27,336 nucleotides of DNA, from assembly GCA_050999155.1 (NCBI GenBank), contig JBPCPM010000024.1, positions 1 to 27,336 of the forward strand, written 5' to 3'. The position numbers and the translations under genes were made by a program. Below, piece after piece: positions 13,150 through 20,237 of the stretch. The notes under the pieces are model-generated. The model had not been told where the DNA came from and made no database searches. It was given only the letters and a program-made list of their open reading frames with translations. Every line of letters begins with the position of its first letter. Position 1 is the stretch's first letter. The DNA comes from JBPCPM01 sp050999155. Lineage in GTDB: Bacteria; Actinomycetota; Thermoleophilia; Solirubrobacterales; 70-9.

Positions 13150-14643
13150 TCAGGAAACCTCGGAAGTTCCTGAGGAGCCCGAGGCGGCGCGCAACGCGCC
13201 CTCGATCGCCTCGAGAACCGCCGGGCGTGCCGGCCCGCTGCGCTCGCCGGACTCCAGGCGAGAAAGCTCGGCGGGTTCGGCGGTCGCGAGCGTCGCGATC
13301 GCCTCCTCGATGGTGAGCTCGGCGAGCCCGACGTCGGCAAGGCCCCGACCCGGGTCGCCGGTCAGCGCGCGGACCTCGTCCCCCAGGCCCTGCAGCGGGT
13401 CGGGCGCCGGCGGAGCCTCGGGCTGCGCGCCTTCGGCCGGGGCGGGCTCGGGATCGTCGGGGTCGGCGTCGCCCCGGGCCGGCTGGGCCCGGGTGGGCGG
13501 AACCGAAGGCCCGGGCCCGTGCGCATGCTCCATGCGGTGCTGCACGACATCGACGATCTCGGCGAGCTGCGAGCGGTTGAGGCCGGCGACCGGCTCGTCG
13601 TCGCCCCGGCGCACGTGCGGGCTCCAGCGCAGGAACTCCTCGACCTCACGCTCGTAGCGGTAGGGCTGGCGGGCTCCGGCGAGCACGCGGGTGAGCCGCA
13701 GGTGCTCGCGCAACTGACCGACGGCCTCGAGCGTGGTCTTCGTGTAGGCGAAGCCCGCCGCCTTGTAGCGCCGGTTGTCGACCCCGCGGCCGAAGCGCAT
13801 CTGGTTGATCATCTCGTCGGGGATCCGCATGCCCAGGCGTCGCAGCGGGGCGAGCATGGCCGCGGTCCCCCACGGCGGCAGGATCGGGAGCGGGACCTTG
13901 CCAAGCGCCCCGACCACCTCCGAGAGCGCGAGCACACCGTCAGCGGCGACGTTGTGGACGCCGGGGATGTCGTGCAGCACCGCGTGTTCGAGGGCGTGGA
14001 CGACGTCGTCCTCGTGGACGAACTGGTATCGGGGGTCGAAGCCGAGGATCATCGGCACGGCCGCCAGCTCGAACATGCGGATGTGCGCGGTCTGCACTGA
14101 GGGTCCCAGGACGTTGGCGCAGCGCAGGGTGGTCACGCAGACGTCGGGGTGGGTGTCGGCGAACTCCGTCACGGCCGTCTCGGCCTCGACGATGTCGCGC
14201 TCGATCGGGGTGGACGGCGGGTGGGGCCGCGCCATCCGCTCGGTAAAGAACGCCGGGTCGTCCTGCTCGGATCCGTAGTAGTGGGTCGAGCTCTTGAACA
14301 CGACCTTGCGCACCGGGCTGCCGGGGCCTGTGCAGGCGGCCAGGATGTTCATCGTCCCGATGACGTTGTTCTCGTGCGCCTCGCGGGGGGTGGTCGTCAG
14401 CGAATTGACGACCAGCCGCGTGTCGACGACCGTGTCGATGGCCGCTGCCTGCACGATCCGCTGGATCAGCGAGTGCTGGTTGCCGACCTTGACGAACTCG
14501 GTGCGCTGAAGCTCGCGCGTAGGCTCGCGGTTGTCCACCCCGATGATCGCTTCCACCTCGGGCATGGCCTCCAGGGCCTGGGCCAGGCGCCCGCCCCAGT
14601 AGGTGGACAGGCCGGTGACGAGGATGCGCGATGCCCGGTTCAC
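13150..14643 (-). CDS. NAD-dependent epimerase/dehydratase (extended SDR) with long acidic tail
   Basis: Protein of 497 aa from GTG 14643. The Rossmann nucleotide motif is at residues 8-17 (VTGLSTYWGG, a variant of TGxxGxxG), then VEAIIGVDN with the Asp for the NAD ribose. KSSTHYYGSEQDDP carries the expected Ser and Tyr of the active site, although the canonical YxxxK spacing is not obvious. YQFVHEDDVVHALEHAV is the typical C-terminal domain segment. Residues beyond about 365 (PPTRAQPARGDADPDDPEPAPAEGA) are Pro/Ala/acidic and probably disordered, with a short helical end. The GTG overlaps the stop of the acyltransferase gene by 4 nt (GTGA at 14640-14643), so the two are translated together; a combined role in lipid or polyketide-like metabolism is likely but the substrate is unknown. 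Confidence 0.87.
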   Translation of the reverse strand: MNRASRILVTGLSTYWGGRLAQALEAMPEVEAIIGVDNREPTRELQRTEFVKVGNQHSLIQRIVQAAAIDTVVDTRLVVNSLTTTPREAHENNVIGTMNILAACTGPGSPVRKVVFKSSTHYYGSEQDDPAFFTERMARPHPPSTPIERDIVEAETAVTEFADTHPDVCVTTLRCANVLGPSVQTAHIRMFELAAVPMILGFDPRYQFVHEDDVVHALEHAVLHDIPGVHNVAADGVLALSEVVGALGKVPLPILPPWGTAAMLAPLRRLGMRIPDEMINQMRFGRGVDNRRYKAAGFAYTKTTLEAVGQLREHLRLTRVLAGARQPYRYEREVEEFLRWSPHVRRGDDEPVAGLNRSQLAEIVDVVQHRMEHAHGPGPSVPPTRAQPARGDADPDDPEPAPAEGAQPEAPPAPDPLQGLGDEVRALTGDPGRGLADVGLAELTIEEAIATLATAEPAELSRLESGERSGPARPAVLEAIEGALRAASGSSGTSEVS

Positions 14644-15551
14644 CCGAACCACACCGACTTGCGCTCTCCGACCATCTCGAGCAGGTTCTCCTGGATCAGT
14701 GCGCGGACGTCCTGGGAGATCGTCTGCACGAGGCCCCGGTCCCGTTCCGGGTCGGCCCCCAAGGTCGCGGTGTCGATCGGCTCGAGGAACCGGATCTTGA
14801 ACTTCGCGGGCAGGTAGCCGAGGGCGCCGAGGGGCCCGAACCACGGAAACGTCGGCGTCACCGGGAAGTACAGCAGCCCGGTCAGGCGCTTCATGAACCG
14901 CAGCTGGGTGAGGACCGGCATCGCCTCCTCCGCCCCGACGACGCAGACCGGGACGATCTTGGCGTTGGCGCGCATCGCCGCGTTGACGAATCCGCCGCGG
15001 CCGAACCGCCGCAGCCGGTAGCGGTCCTTGTAGGGCTTTTCCGTGCCCTTGCGGCCTTCGGGGAACACGAGCACCAACCGCTGCTCGTCGTAGAGCAGCC
15101 GCTGGGCGTTCGCCGGGTGCGCTGCGACACAGCCGAGCTTGGGCAGCAGCATGGAAAAGCCCGGGTAGCCCTTGAAGAAGTGCTCGACGAGGATCGCCAG
15201 GTTTCGCGGCCGGGGGTGCTCTTCACGAATGGCCCGGGCGATCATCATCGCGTCCGGGGGAAGCGCGCCGGAGTGGTTGGACACCAGCAGGGCGCCGCCG
15301 CGGTCGGGGATGTTCTCGATCCCCTCGACCTCGACCCGGAACCAGTAGTGGTAGAAAAAATCGAGGACGAGCTTGTCGAACACGCCTTCGACCCGTTCAG
15401 ACCGCCCCCAGTCGTCGAGCCGCCGCTGGGGCTCGATGGCGGGCAGCAGCTCGCGCATGCCGTCCCGCGGACGCGGCACCGGGAGGTTGTCGCCCCCCGC
15501 GACGACCTCGTCGTCGGGCTGAGGCGCGATCGGGGTATGGCCGGAACTCAC
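14640..15551 (-). CDS. 1-acyl-glycerol-3-phosphate acyltransferase-like protein (PlsC superfamily)
   Basis: Protein of 303 aa from GTG 15551 (GAGA lies upstream); an ATG at 15620 would overlap the start region of the divergent hydrolase. The acyltransferase signature begins with LLVSNHSGALPPDA (catalytic His; the spacing to Asp is longer than the classic Hx4D, as in the MGAT-like branch). It continues with LVFPEGRKG (the EGTRS-type block that binds glycerol phosphate), AKIVPVCVVGAEE, and a C-terminal KIRFLEPID. A hydrophobic stretch FFKGYPGFSMLLPKLG fits membrane association. The natural acceptor could be a lysophospholipid or diacylglycerol. Translation is coupled to the SDR gene behind it. 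Together with the divergent alpha/beta hydrolase it makes a small lipid-related block. Confidence 0.88.
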   Translation of the reverse strand: MSSGHTPIAPQPDDEVVAGGDNLPVPRPRDGMRELLPAIEPQRRLDDWGRSERVEGVFDKLVLDFFYHYWFRVEVEGIENIPDRGGALLVSNHSGALPPDAMMIARAIREEHPRPRNLAILVEHFFKGYPGFSMLLPKLGCVAAHPANAQRLLYDEQRLVLVFPEGRKGTEKPYKDRYRLRRFGRGGFVNAAMRANAKIVPVCVVGAEEAMPVLTQLRFMKRLTGLLYFPVTPTFPWFGPLGALGYLPAKFKIRFLEPIDTATLGADPERDRGLVQTISQDVRALIQENLLEMVGERKSVWFG

Positions 15552-15628
15552 GCCGCCATTCTCGCACGCGTCGGGGCGCCTGCCGGGCGTCCCGGGTGGT
15601 TGGCGCGTCGGTAGGCTCACGGCGCGCC

Positions 15629-16564
15629 GTGGCTCGTGCCGCTGACACCCGAAGGCTCCCGAGGACCCCGCCCATCCCGGCGTCCGAGCAGTACGGGTCG
15701 ACCAATCCCGAGTGGCTGCGCATCGACTGGCAGCCCTGCGTCCACGACCTCGAGCTCGAAAGCGGGCCGGTCCGCTACGTCGACTACGGGTCGGGCCCGC
15801 GGACGCCGGTGGTGCTCATCCACGGGCTGTCGGCCAACTGGCAGCACTGGCTGGAGCAGATCCCGGTGCTCGGGGCCACGCGCCGCGTCCTCGCCTTGGA
15901 CCTCCCGGGGTTCGGGGAGTCCCCCCTGCGCGAAAAGCCCCTGTCGATCCGCGGCGACGCGCGGTTGCTCGAAGAGTTCTGCGAGATCCTCGGCGCGGAG
16001 CCGTGCGTGCTCGTCGGCAACAGCATGGGCGGTTTCGTCGCCGCCGAGATGGCCATCTCCCACCCCCGCCGTGTCGACAAGCTGGTCCTGGTCTCGGCCG
16101 CCGGCCTGTCGACGACGAAGATCCCGACGATCCCGCGCGTCTCGACCGCGGTCGCGGCCCGCGGCCTGAAGCTCGTGAACCCCGTCATCAAACGGATACA
16201 GGACGCCGGGTTCCGCCGTCAGCGCCTGCGCTACTTCGGGTTCCGGGGCGCGATGCGCCACCCCCGGCTGATCCGCCCCGAGCTGCTCTACGAGCTGGCC
16301 CGCGGCACGACCGCCGAGGGGCTTGCGCCCGCCATCACGGCGATCACCGGCTACGACTACGCCGACCGGCTCGAGGAGATCGAGGTGCCGACGCTTGTCA
16401 TGTGGGGCTGCAACGACCTGATCGTCTCCGTCGGCGATGCCGACCGCTACGCCGGCCACATCACCGACTCCCGGACGGTGCTCTTCGACGACACCGGCCA
16501 CCTGCCGATGGTCGAACGCCCGGCCCGCTTCAACCGGGAGCTGCTGGCCTTCCTCGACGCCTGA
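15629..16564 (+). CDS. Alpha/beta-fold hydrolase
   Basis: Protein of 311 aa from GTG 15629; another GTG at 15596 would add 11 residues, and neither has a strong ribosome site. Fold landmarks: the oxyanion motif VVLIHGLSANW, LALDLPGFGESP, the nucleophile elbow VLVGNSMGG with the catalytic Ser, VPTLVMWGCNDLIVS with the catalytic Asp, and DDTGHLPMVERP with the catalytic His. The cap between about residues 160 and 235 is basic (RRQRLRYFGFRGAMRHPRL). No signal peptide, so probably cytoplasmic. Substrate unknown; the family includes esterases, lipases and meta-cleavage hydrolases. It is divergent from the acyltransferase gene, with 77 nt between the chosen starts, and the pair may act on related acyl compounds. 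Confidence 0.9.
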   Translation: MARAADTRRLPRTPPIPASEQYGSTNPEWLRIDWQPCVHDLELESGPVRYVDYGSGPRTPVVLIHGLSANWQHWLEQIPVLGATRRVLALDLPGFGESPLREKPLSIRGDARLLEEFCEILGAEPCVLVGNSMGGFVAAEMAISHPRRVDKLVLVSAAGLSTTKIPTIPRVSTAVAARGLKLVNPVIKRIQDAGFRRQRLRYFGFRGAMRHPRLIRPELLYELARGTTAEGLAPAITAITGYDYADRLEEIEVPTLVMWGCNDLIVSVGDADRYAGHITDSRTVLFDDTGHLPMVERPARFNRELLAFLDA

Positions 16565-16568
16565 CCCA

Positions 16569-16682
16569 CCGCCGAGATCCCGATAGTACGGTCATTGGCC
16601 AAGAAATCGGTACCTCGATGTCCCACCCCCCGCCGAGATCCCGATAGTGCGGTCAATGGCCAAGAAATCGGTACCTCGGCGG
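16569..16682. repeat. Tandem pair of 49-53 bp hairpin-forming repeats (61-bp period)
   Basis: Copy 1 (16569-16617) and copy 2 (16630-16682) share CCGCCGAGATCCCGATAGT, then CGGTCA, TGGCCAAGAAATCGG and TACCTCG, with only two differences in 49 positions (A/G and T/A). In copy 2 the ends are inverted repeats: CCGCCGAGATCCCGAT faces ATCGGTACCTCGGCGG, matching at 14 of 16 positions, so a long stem with a 21-nt loop can form. Copy 1 lacks the outer CGGCGG on its right side. The pair lies between the convergent hydrolase and ilvD genes, where it could act as a two-way terminator; it has no T run. It may also be a member of a dispersed repeat family. Confidence 0.85.
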
Positions 16683-16738
16683 TGTGGATCCGGTGCGCGG
16701 GCCACCGCGCTGGACTACGCGCTCTCGTGGGAGCAAGG

Positions 16739-18448
16739 TCAGCCGGTGATCGCGCCTTCGGAGGCCGAGGAGACGGTGCGGGCGTACTTGGCCAGCACGC
16801 CGCGGGTGTAGCGGGGCTCGGGGGCCTCGTAGGCGGCGACGCGCTCGGCGATCTCGTCGTCGGTGAGGTCGACGTCCAGGCGCTGGGCGGCGACGTCGAA
16901 GGTGATCGAGTCGCCGTCACGTACCGCGGCGATGGGCCCGCCGCGCGGCGCCTCGGGGGCGACGTGGCCGGCCATGAAGCCGTGGGTGGCGCCGGAGAAC
17001 CGCCCGTCGGTCAGCAGGGCCACCGAGTCGCCGAGGCCTTCGCCGATCAGCGCGGCGGTGACCTGGAGCATCTCGCGCATCCCCGGGCCGCCGGCCGGAC
17101 CCTCGTTGCGGATCACGACCACGTCACCGGCGGTGATCGACTGCTCCTTGACGGCAGCGAACGCGTCCTCCTCGGAGTCGAACACGCGAGCCGGGCCGGA
17201 GTGCTCGAGGCGGTCGTGGCCGGCGAGCTTGACCACACAGCCCTCGGGGGCGAGGTTGCCGCGCATGATCGCGAACCCACCTGTGGGTTTCAGGGCCTGG
17301 TCGGGCGTCCGCACGACGAGCTGGCCCTCGGTCTCGGTGGCGGCGTCGGCGACCTCGCCGATCGTCTCGCCGGTGATGGTGGCGGCATCGCGGTGCAGTA
17401 CCCCCATCTCATCGAGCCGGCGGGCGAGCAGCCCGACCCCGCCGGCCTTGTAGAGGTCGGTGGCCACGTACTGGCCGCAGGGCTTGAGGTCGGCGAGCAG
17501 CGGAGTGCGCTGCGAGATGTCCTGGAAGTCGTCGATGTCGAGATCGACCCCGGCCTCGCGGGCGACCGCGAGCAGGTGCAGTACCCCGTTGGTCGAGCCG
17601 CCCGAGACGGCGACCGTGGCGATCGCGTTCTCGAGACCCTCGCGGGTGATGATCGAGCTGGGACGCCGGTCCTCGCGCAGGGCCTCGACGACGAGCCGAC
17701 CGGCGCGGCGGGCCTGCTCGTCCTTGGCCTCGTGGGTCGCGGGAACCATCGACGAGCCCGAGGGCGAGATGCCCATGACCTCGAAGGCACAGGCCATCGT
17801 GTTGGCGGTGAACTGGCCGCCGCATGCGCCCGCCCCGGGGCTGGCGCAGCACTCGAGCTCGTGGAGGTCCTCGTCGGACATGTCTCCGGCGGCATGGGAA
17901 CCGACGGCCTCGAAGACGTACTGGATCGTGACCTCATTGCCGCGGAAGTTGCCCGGGGCGATCGAGCCGCCGTAGAGCAGGACCGCCGGAACGTCGAGGC
18001 GGGCCAGGGCCATGACGCAGCCGGGGAGCGTCTTGTCGCAGCCGCAAAGGGCGATAACCGCGTCGAACTGGTACCCCCGGGCGGCAAGCTCGATCGAGTC
18101 CGCGATCACCTCGCGGCTGACGAGCGACGTCTTCATGCCCTCGGTGCCCATGGTGATCCCGTCGGAGATCGCGATCGTGTTGAGCTCCATCGGAGTCGCC
18201 CCGGCTTCGCGGACGCCCTCCTTGACCCGCTCGGCCAGATCGCGGAGGTGGAAGTTGCACGGCATGGCCTCGGTCCAGGTGTTGGCGATGCCGATGGTCG
18301 GGCGGGCCAGGTCGTTGTCGTCGAAGCCGATGCCGCGCATGTAGGCGCGAGCAAAGGCGCGCTCGGGACCGTCGAAGACGGCCGAGGACCGCGGGCGCGG
18401 GGCGGCACCGTTGGTGGCGGCCGGGCTGGGGCTGGATTGGGTGCTCAT
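16739..18448 (-). CDS. ilvD: Dihydroxy-acid dehydratase
   Basis: Protein of 569 aa from ATG 18448, with GGAG 8 nt upstream; normal length. It dehydrates 2,3-dihydroxy-isovalerate and 2,3-dihydroxy-3-methylvalerate in valine, isoleucine and leucine synthesis. The iron-sulfur ligands are visible: Cys64 (AMPCNFH), Cys137 (CGCDKTLPGC) and the Cys of AGACGGQFTANTM. Lys139 in CDKTLPG is the residue that is carbamylated and holds Mg in the family. Further signatures: ISDGITMGTEGM, VSGGSTNGVLHL, VVIRNEGPAGGPGMREML and LLTDGRFSGATHG. The arrangement of Cys residues suits a [2Fe-2S] enzyme. No other branched-chain amino acid genes are nearby and no attenuator leader is seen in the 31 nt separating it from the membrane protein gene upstream. 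Confidence 0.97.
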   Translation of the reverse strand: MSTQSSPSPAATNGAAPRPRSSAVFDGPERAFARAYMRGIGFDDNDLARPTIGIANTWTEAMPCNFHLRDLAERVKEGVREAGATPMELNTIAISDGITMGTEGMKTSLVSREVIADSIELAARGYQFDAVIALCGCDKTLPGCVMALARLDVPAVLLYGGSIAPGNFRGNEVTIQYVFEAVGSHAAGDMSDEDLHELECCASPGAGACGGQFTANTMACAFEVMGISPSGSSMVPATHEAKDEQARRAGRLVVEALREDRRPSSIITREGLENAIATVAVSGGSTNGVLHLLAVAREAGVDLDIDDFQDISQRTPLLADLKPCGQYVATDLYKAGGVGLLARRLDEMGVLHRDAATITGETIGEVADAATETEGQLVVRTPDQALKPTGGFAIMRGNLAPEGCVVKLAGHDRLEHSGPARVFDSEEDAFAAVKEQSITAGDVVVIRNEGPAGGPGMREMLQVTAALIGEGLGDSVALLTDGRFSGATHGFMAGHVAPEAPRGGPIAAVRDGDSITFDVAAQRLDVDLTDDEIAERVAAYEAPEPRYTRGVLAKYARTVSSASEGAITG

Positions 18449-18479
18449 TGCTGTGCTCCGTCGAATGGAGGGATGGAGT

Positions 18480-19067
18480 TCAGGCGGCTTCCCACAGCCG
18501 CTCGGGACCGCGGCGCGAACGCAGCCACGTCCGCGCTCGCTGGATGTCGCGACGGGCCCGGGTCGGGTCGACCTGGCGGCCGGCCTCGTGCATGTTCGCG
18601 CGGCGCAGGAACTCGGACTCGTCGGAGCGCAGGGCCATCCACTTGGCCAGCACGTCGTCGGCGTCGGGCAGACGCGTGCCCAGCACGGTCTCCTGGAGAT
18701 CGGGGAAGTCGATGCAGTACTCGCTGAGCAGCTCGCCGGTGTCGAGCAGGAAGGCGACAAGCGGCCGGTGGGGATAGATGAGGTAGCCGTGGTAGGGCGC
18801 CTCGTCGGCCAGACCGGCGCCGGGGACGACCAGCAGGCCGAGCTCGTCGTACATGTCGGCCTCGTCGACGTTGACGACCGAGCGCATCAGCTCCCGGGCG
18901 CGCACCTCGGCCCGGCGCTCGCGGCCCGGGTCGTAGTCGCGCGGACGCGAGGACGGTTCGATCGGGCGGCGCAGAGCACGTCGGCCCAGGGTGGCGACAC
19001 CGGGGCCGAACGCGACGAGGGCCAAGATGACGCAGACGACGCTGAGGACGATGACCGCGGCGAGCAC
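18480..19067 (-). CDS. Membrane-anchored hypothetical protein, 195 aa
   Basis: Starts at GTG 19067 with a hydrophobic helix (AAVIVLSVVCVILALVAFGPG, residues about 3-23). It is followed by a basic cytoplasm-type segment (RRALRRPIEPSSRPRDYDPGRERRAE). The rest is a soluble, helix-rich domain with DEADMYDELGLLVVPG, YHGYLIYPHRP, LDTGELLSEYCIDFPDLQET and a basic C-terminus (RRDIQRARTWLRSRRG). I do not recognise a characterised family. It follows the 81-aa gene by 9 nt and precedes ilvD by 31 nt, so the three are probably co-transcribed. With the helix at the very N-terminus and Arg residues after it, the soluble part is likely to be on the inside. Confidence 0.7.
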   Translation of the reverse strand: MLAAVIVLSVVCVILALVAFGPGVATLGRRALRRPIEPSSRPRDYDPGRERRAEVRARELMRSVVNVDEADMYDELGLLVVPGAGLADEAPYHGYLIYPHRPLVAFLLDTGELLSEYCIDFPDLQETVLGTRLPDADDVLAKWMALRSDESEFLRRANMHEAGRQVDPTRARRDIQRARTWLRSRRGPERLWEAA

Positions 19068-19076
19068 GGCCGCCGC

Positions 19077-19322
19077 TCAGCCGCCTGCGGCGGGCGGGAA
19101 GAAGATGACCTTCTCCGCATCCGCAGGGACTTCACCGAAGTCCCGGACGATCTGGGCCTCACGGCGCCCGGCCTCGCCGGACGTCGGGACGGCAGCCCAC
19201 ATGCCGAGTTCGAGCTGGCGTCGGAACTCATCGACGAGGCGCTGTTCGTCCGCGTCGACCTCACGGTCGCCTTCGGTGAGCAACAGGTCGCCGTGTCCGG
19301 GCTTCATCCGTACGAGCTTCAT
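19077..19322 (-). CDS. 81-aa protein with MoaD/ThiS-like Gly-Gly C-terminus
   Basis: Starts at ATG 19322 (MKLVRMKPGHGDLLL). Predicted pattern: strand, turn, strand (GDLLLTEGDREVD), a central helix (EQRLVDEFRRQLELGMW), then strands and the end DAEKVIFFPPAAGG. The last ten residues closely echo MoaD, which ends in EVAFFPPVTGG in E. coli, where the terminal Gly-Gly is adenylated and thiocarboxylated. Length (81 aa) equals MoaD. The first half is not obviously MoaD-like, so this could be a divergent beta-grasp sulfur carrier or a chance likeness. No MoeB/ThiF-type activating enzyme is in the window, although thiD (thiamin pathway) is just upstream. Similar small proteins without known function seem common in Thermoleophilia (from memory). 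Confidence 0.72.
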   Translation of the reverse strand: MKLVRMKPGHGDLLLTEGDREVDADEQRLVDEFRRQLELGMWAAVPTSGEAGRREAQIVRDFGEVPADAEKVIFFPPAAGG

Positions 19323-19394
19323 CCCGGGGGATTATGACAGCGCGACGAGGCGGGACCCCCGGCGGCCCTGGAGAAGGACCAACGGCCGATGGTC

Positions 19395-19415
19395 GGGGGC
19401 CGTCCACGGGCCCCC
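19395..19415 (-). terminator. G/C-rich hairpin after thiD
   Basis: GGGGGCC (19395-19401) and GGCCCCC (19409-19415) form a 7-bp stem with a 7-nt loop, 24 nt past the thiD stop on the minus strand and 72 nt before the next start. No T run follows. It may terminate the dprA-thiD transcript. Confidence 0.4.
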
Positions 19416-19439
19416 TGGAGGGACCGATCGACCCCGTGA

Positions 19440-20237
19440 TCAGCGGGCGGCGACCCCGAGGATGTCGACGGGTCCCACCCCGGCGCCGATCTCCCGCAAG
19501 GCGTTGTCGATGGCCCGTCCGGCCGCCTCCCGCGCGGCTCGGGCGGCCAGGCGGGCGCTGTCGCCCCGGGCGAGCCGGGCCGCCAGGGTTGCGGAGTGCG
19601 TACAGCCCGAGCCGTGGGCCGCGCCGTCGGGATGGCGCACGCCGCCGATGGTCTCGGTCCCGGCCGCGTCGACGAACGTGTCGTCGGCACGGTCGCGGTG
19701 GCCACCGGTGACGACCACCGCCTGGGGCCCGAGGTCCAGGACCGCATGGGCAAGATCCGGCAGGGTGGTCTCCTCGGGCAGTCCGGTGAGAGCCAGGGCT
19801 TCGGGGACGTTCGGCGTTGCTACGGTGGCGCGGGGCAGGAGCCGTTCGATGAGGACCTCGCGCGCATCGTCGGCCAGCAGCACCGCCCCGCTCTCGGCCA
19901 CCATCACCGGGTCGACGACAAGCGGCACCCCGGGCAGGTGCTCCAGCCCGTCGACGACCGCCTGGATGGTCTCGACCGTGCCGAGCATGCCCGTCTTGGC
20001 CGCTCCGACCCCAATGTCCGAGGCAACGGCGGCGACCTGGGCGACGATGATCGCCGGGTCGATCGCCTGGACCGCGTCGACGCCGACGGTGTTCTGCGCG
20101 GTGATCGCGGTGATCGCAGCCGTTCCGTGGACGCCGGCGGCCGCAAATGCCTTGAGGTCGGCCTGGATCCCGGCGCCTCCGCCGGAGTCCGAGCCTGCGA
20201 TGGTCAAGGCGACGGGGACCGTGCCGGAGGAGGCCAT
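19440..20237 (-). CDS. thiD: Hydroxymethylpyrimidine/phosphomethylpyrimidine kinase
   Basis: Protein of 265 aa from ATG 20237; normal length. It phosphorylates HMP and HMP-phosphate in thiamin synthesis. Family signatures: LTIAGSDSGGGAGIQADLKAF at the N-terminus with the substrate-binding pocket, TAITAQNTVGV, VGAAKTGMLG, VVDPVMVAESG, TPNVPEALALTG, and the anion-hole motif GSGCTHSA with the catalytic Cys near the C-terminus. The start lies 34 nt inside dprA, so the two are translated from one mRNA, an odd pairing because dprA serves DNA uptake. No TPP riboswitch is visible around it and no other thi gene is present, so regulation by thiamin through a leader is not supported here. Confidence 0.96.
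   Translation of the reverse strand: MASSGTVPVALTIAGSDSGGGAGIQADLKAFAAAGVHGTAAITAITAQNTVGVDAVQAIDPAIIVAQVAAVASDIGVGAAKTGMLGTVETIQAVVDGLEHLPGVPLVVDPVMVAESGAVLLADDAREVLIERLLPRATVATPNVPEALALTGLPEETTLPDLAHAVLDLGPQAVVVTGGHRDRADDTFVDAAGTETIGGVRHPDGAAHGSGCTHSATLAARLARGDSARLAARAAREAAGRAIDNALREIGAGVGPVDILGVAAR

Noticed and set aside
16683..16738. Coding scrap reading TALDYALSWEQGQP before the ilvD end
   Set aside because: Too short, without a start, and runs into the antisense of ilvD; no family is recognised.
16595..18727. 710-codon open frame on the plus strand opposite ilvD
   Set aside because: It mirrors a clear ilvD with all iron-sulfur motifs. Long antisense frames are expected in DNA this GC-rich, and the product is low-complexity Gly/Asp/Arg sequence.
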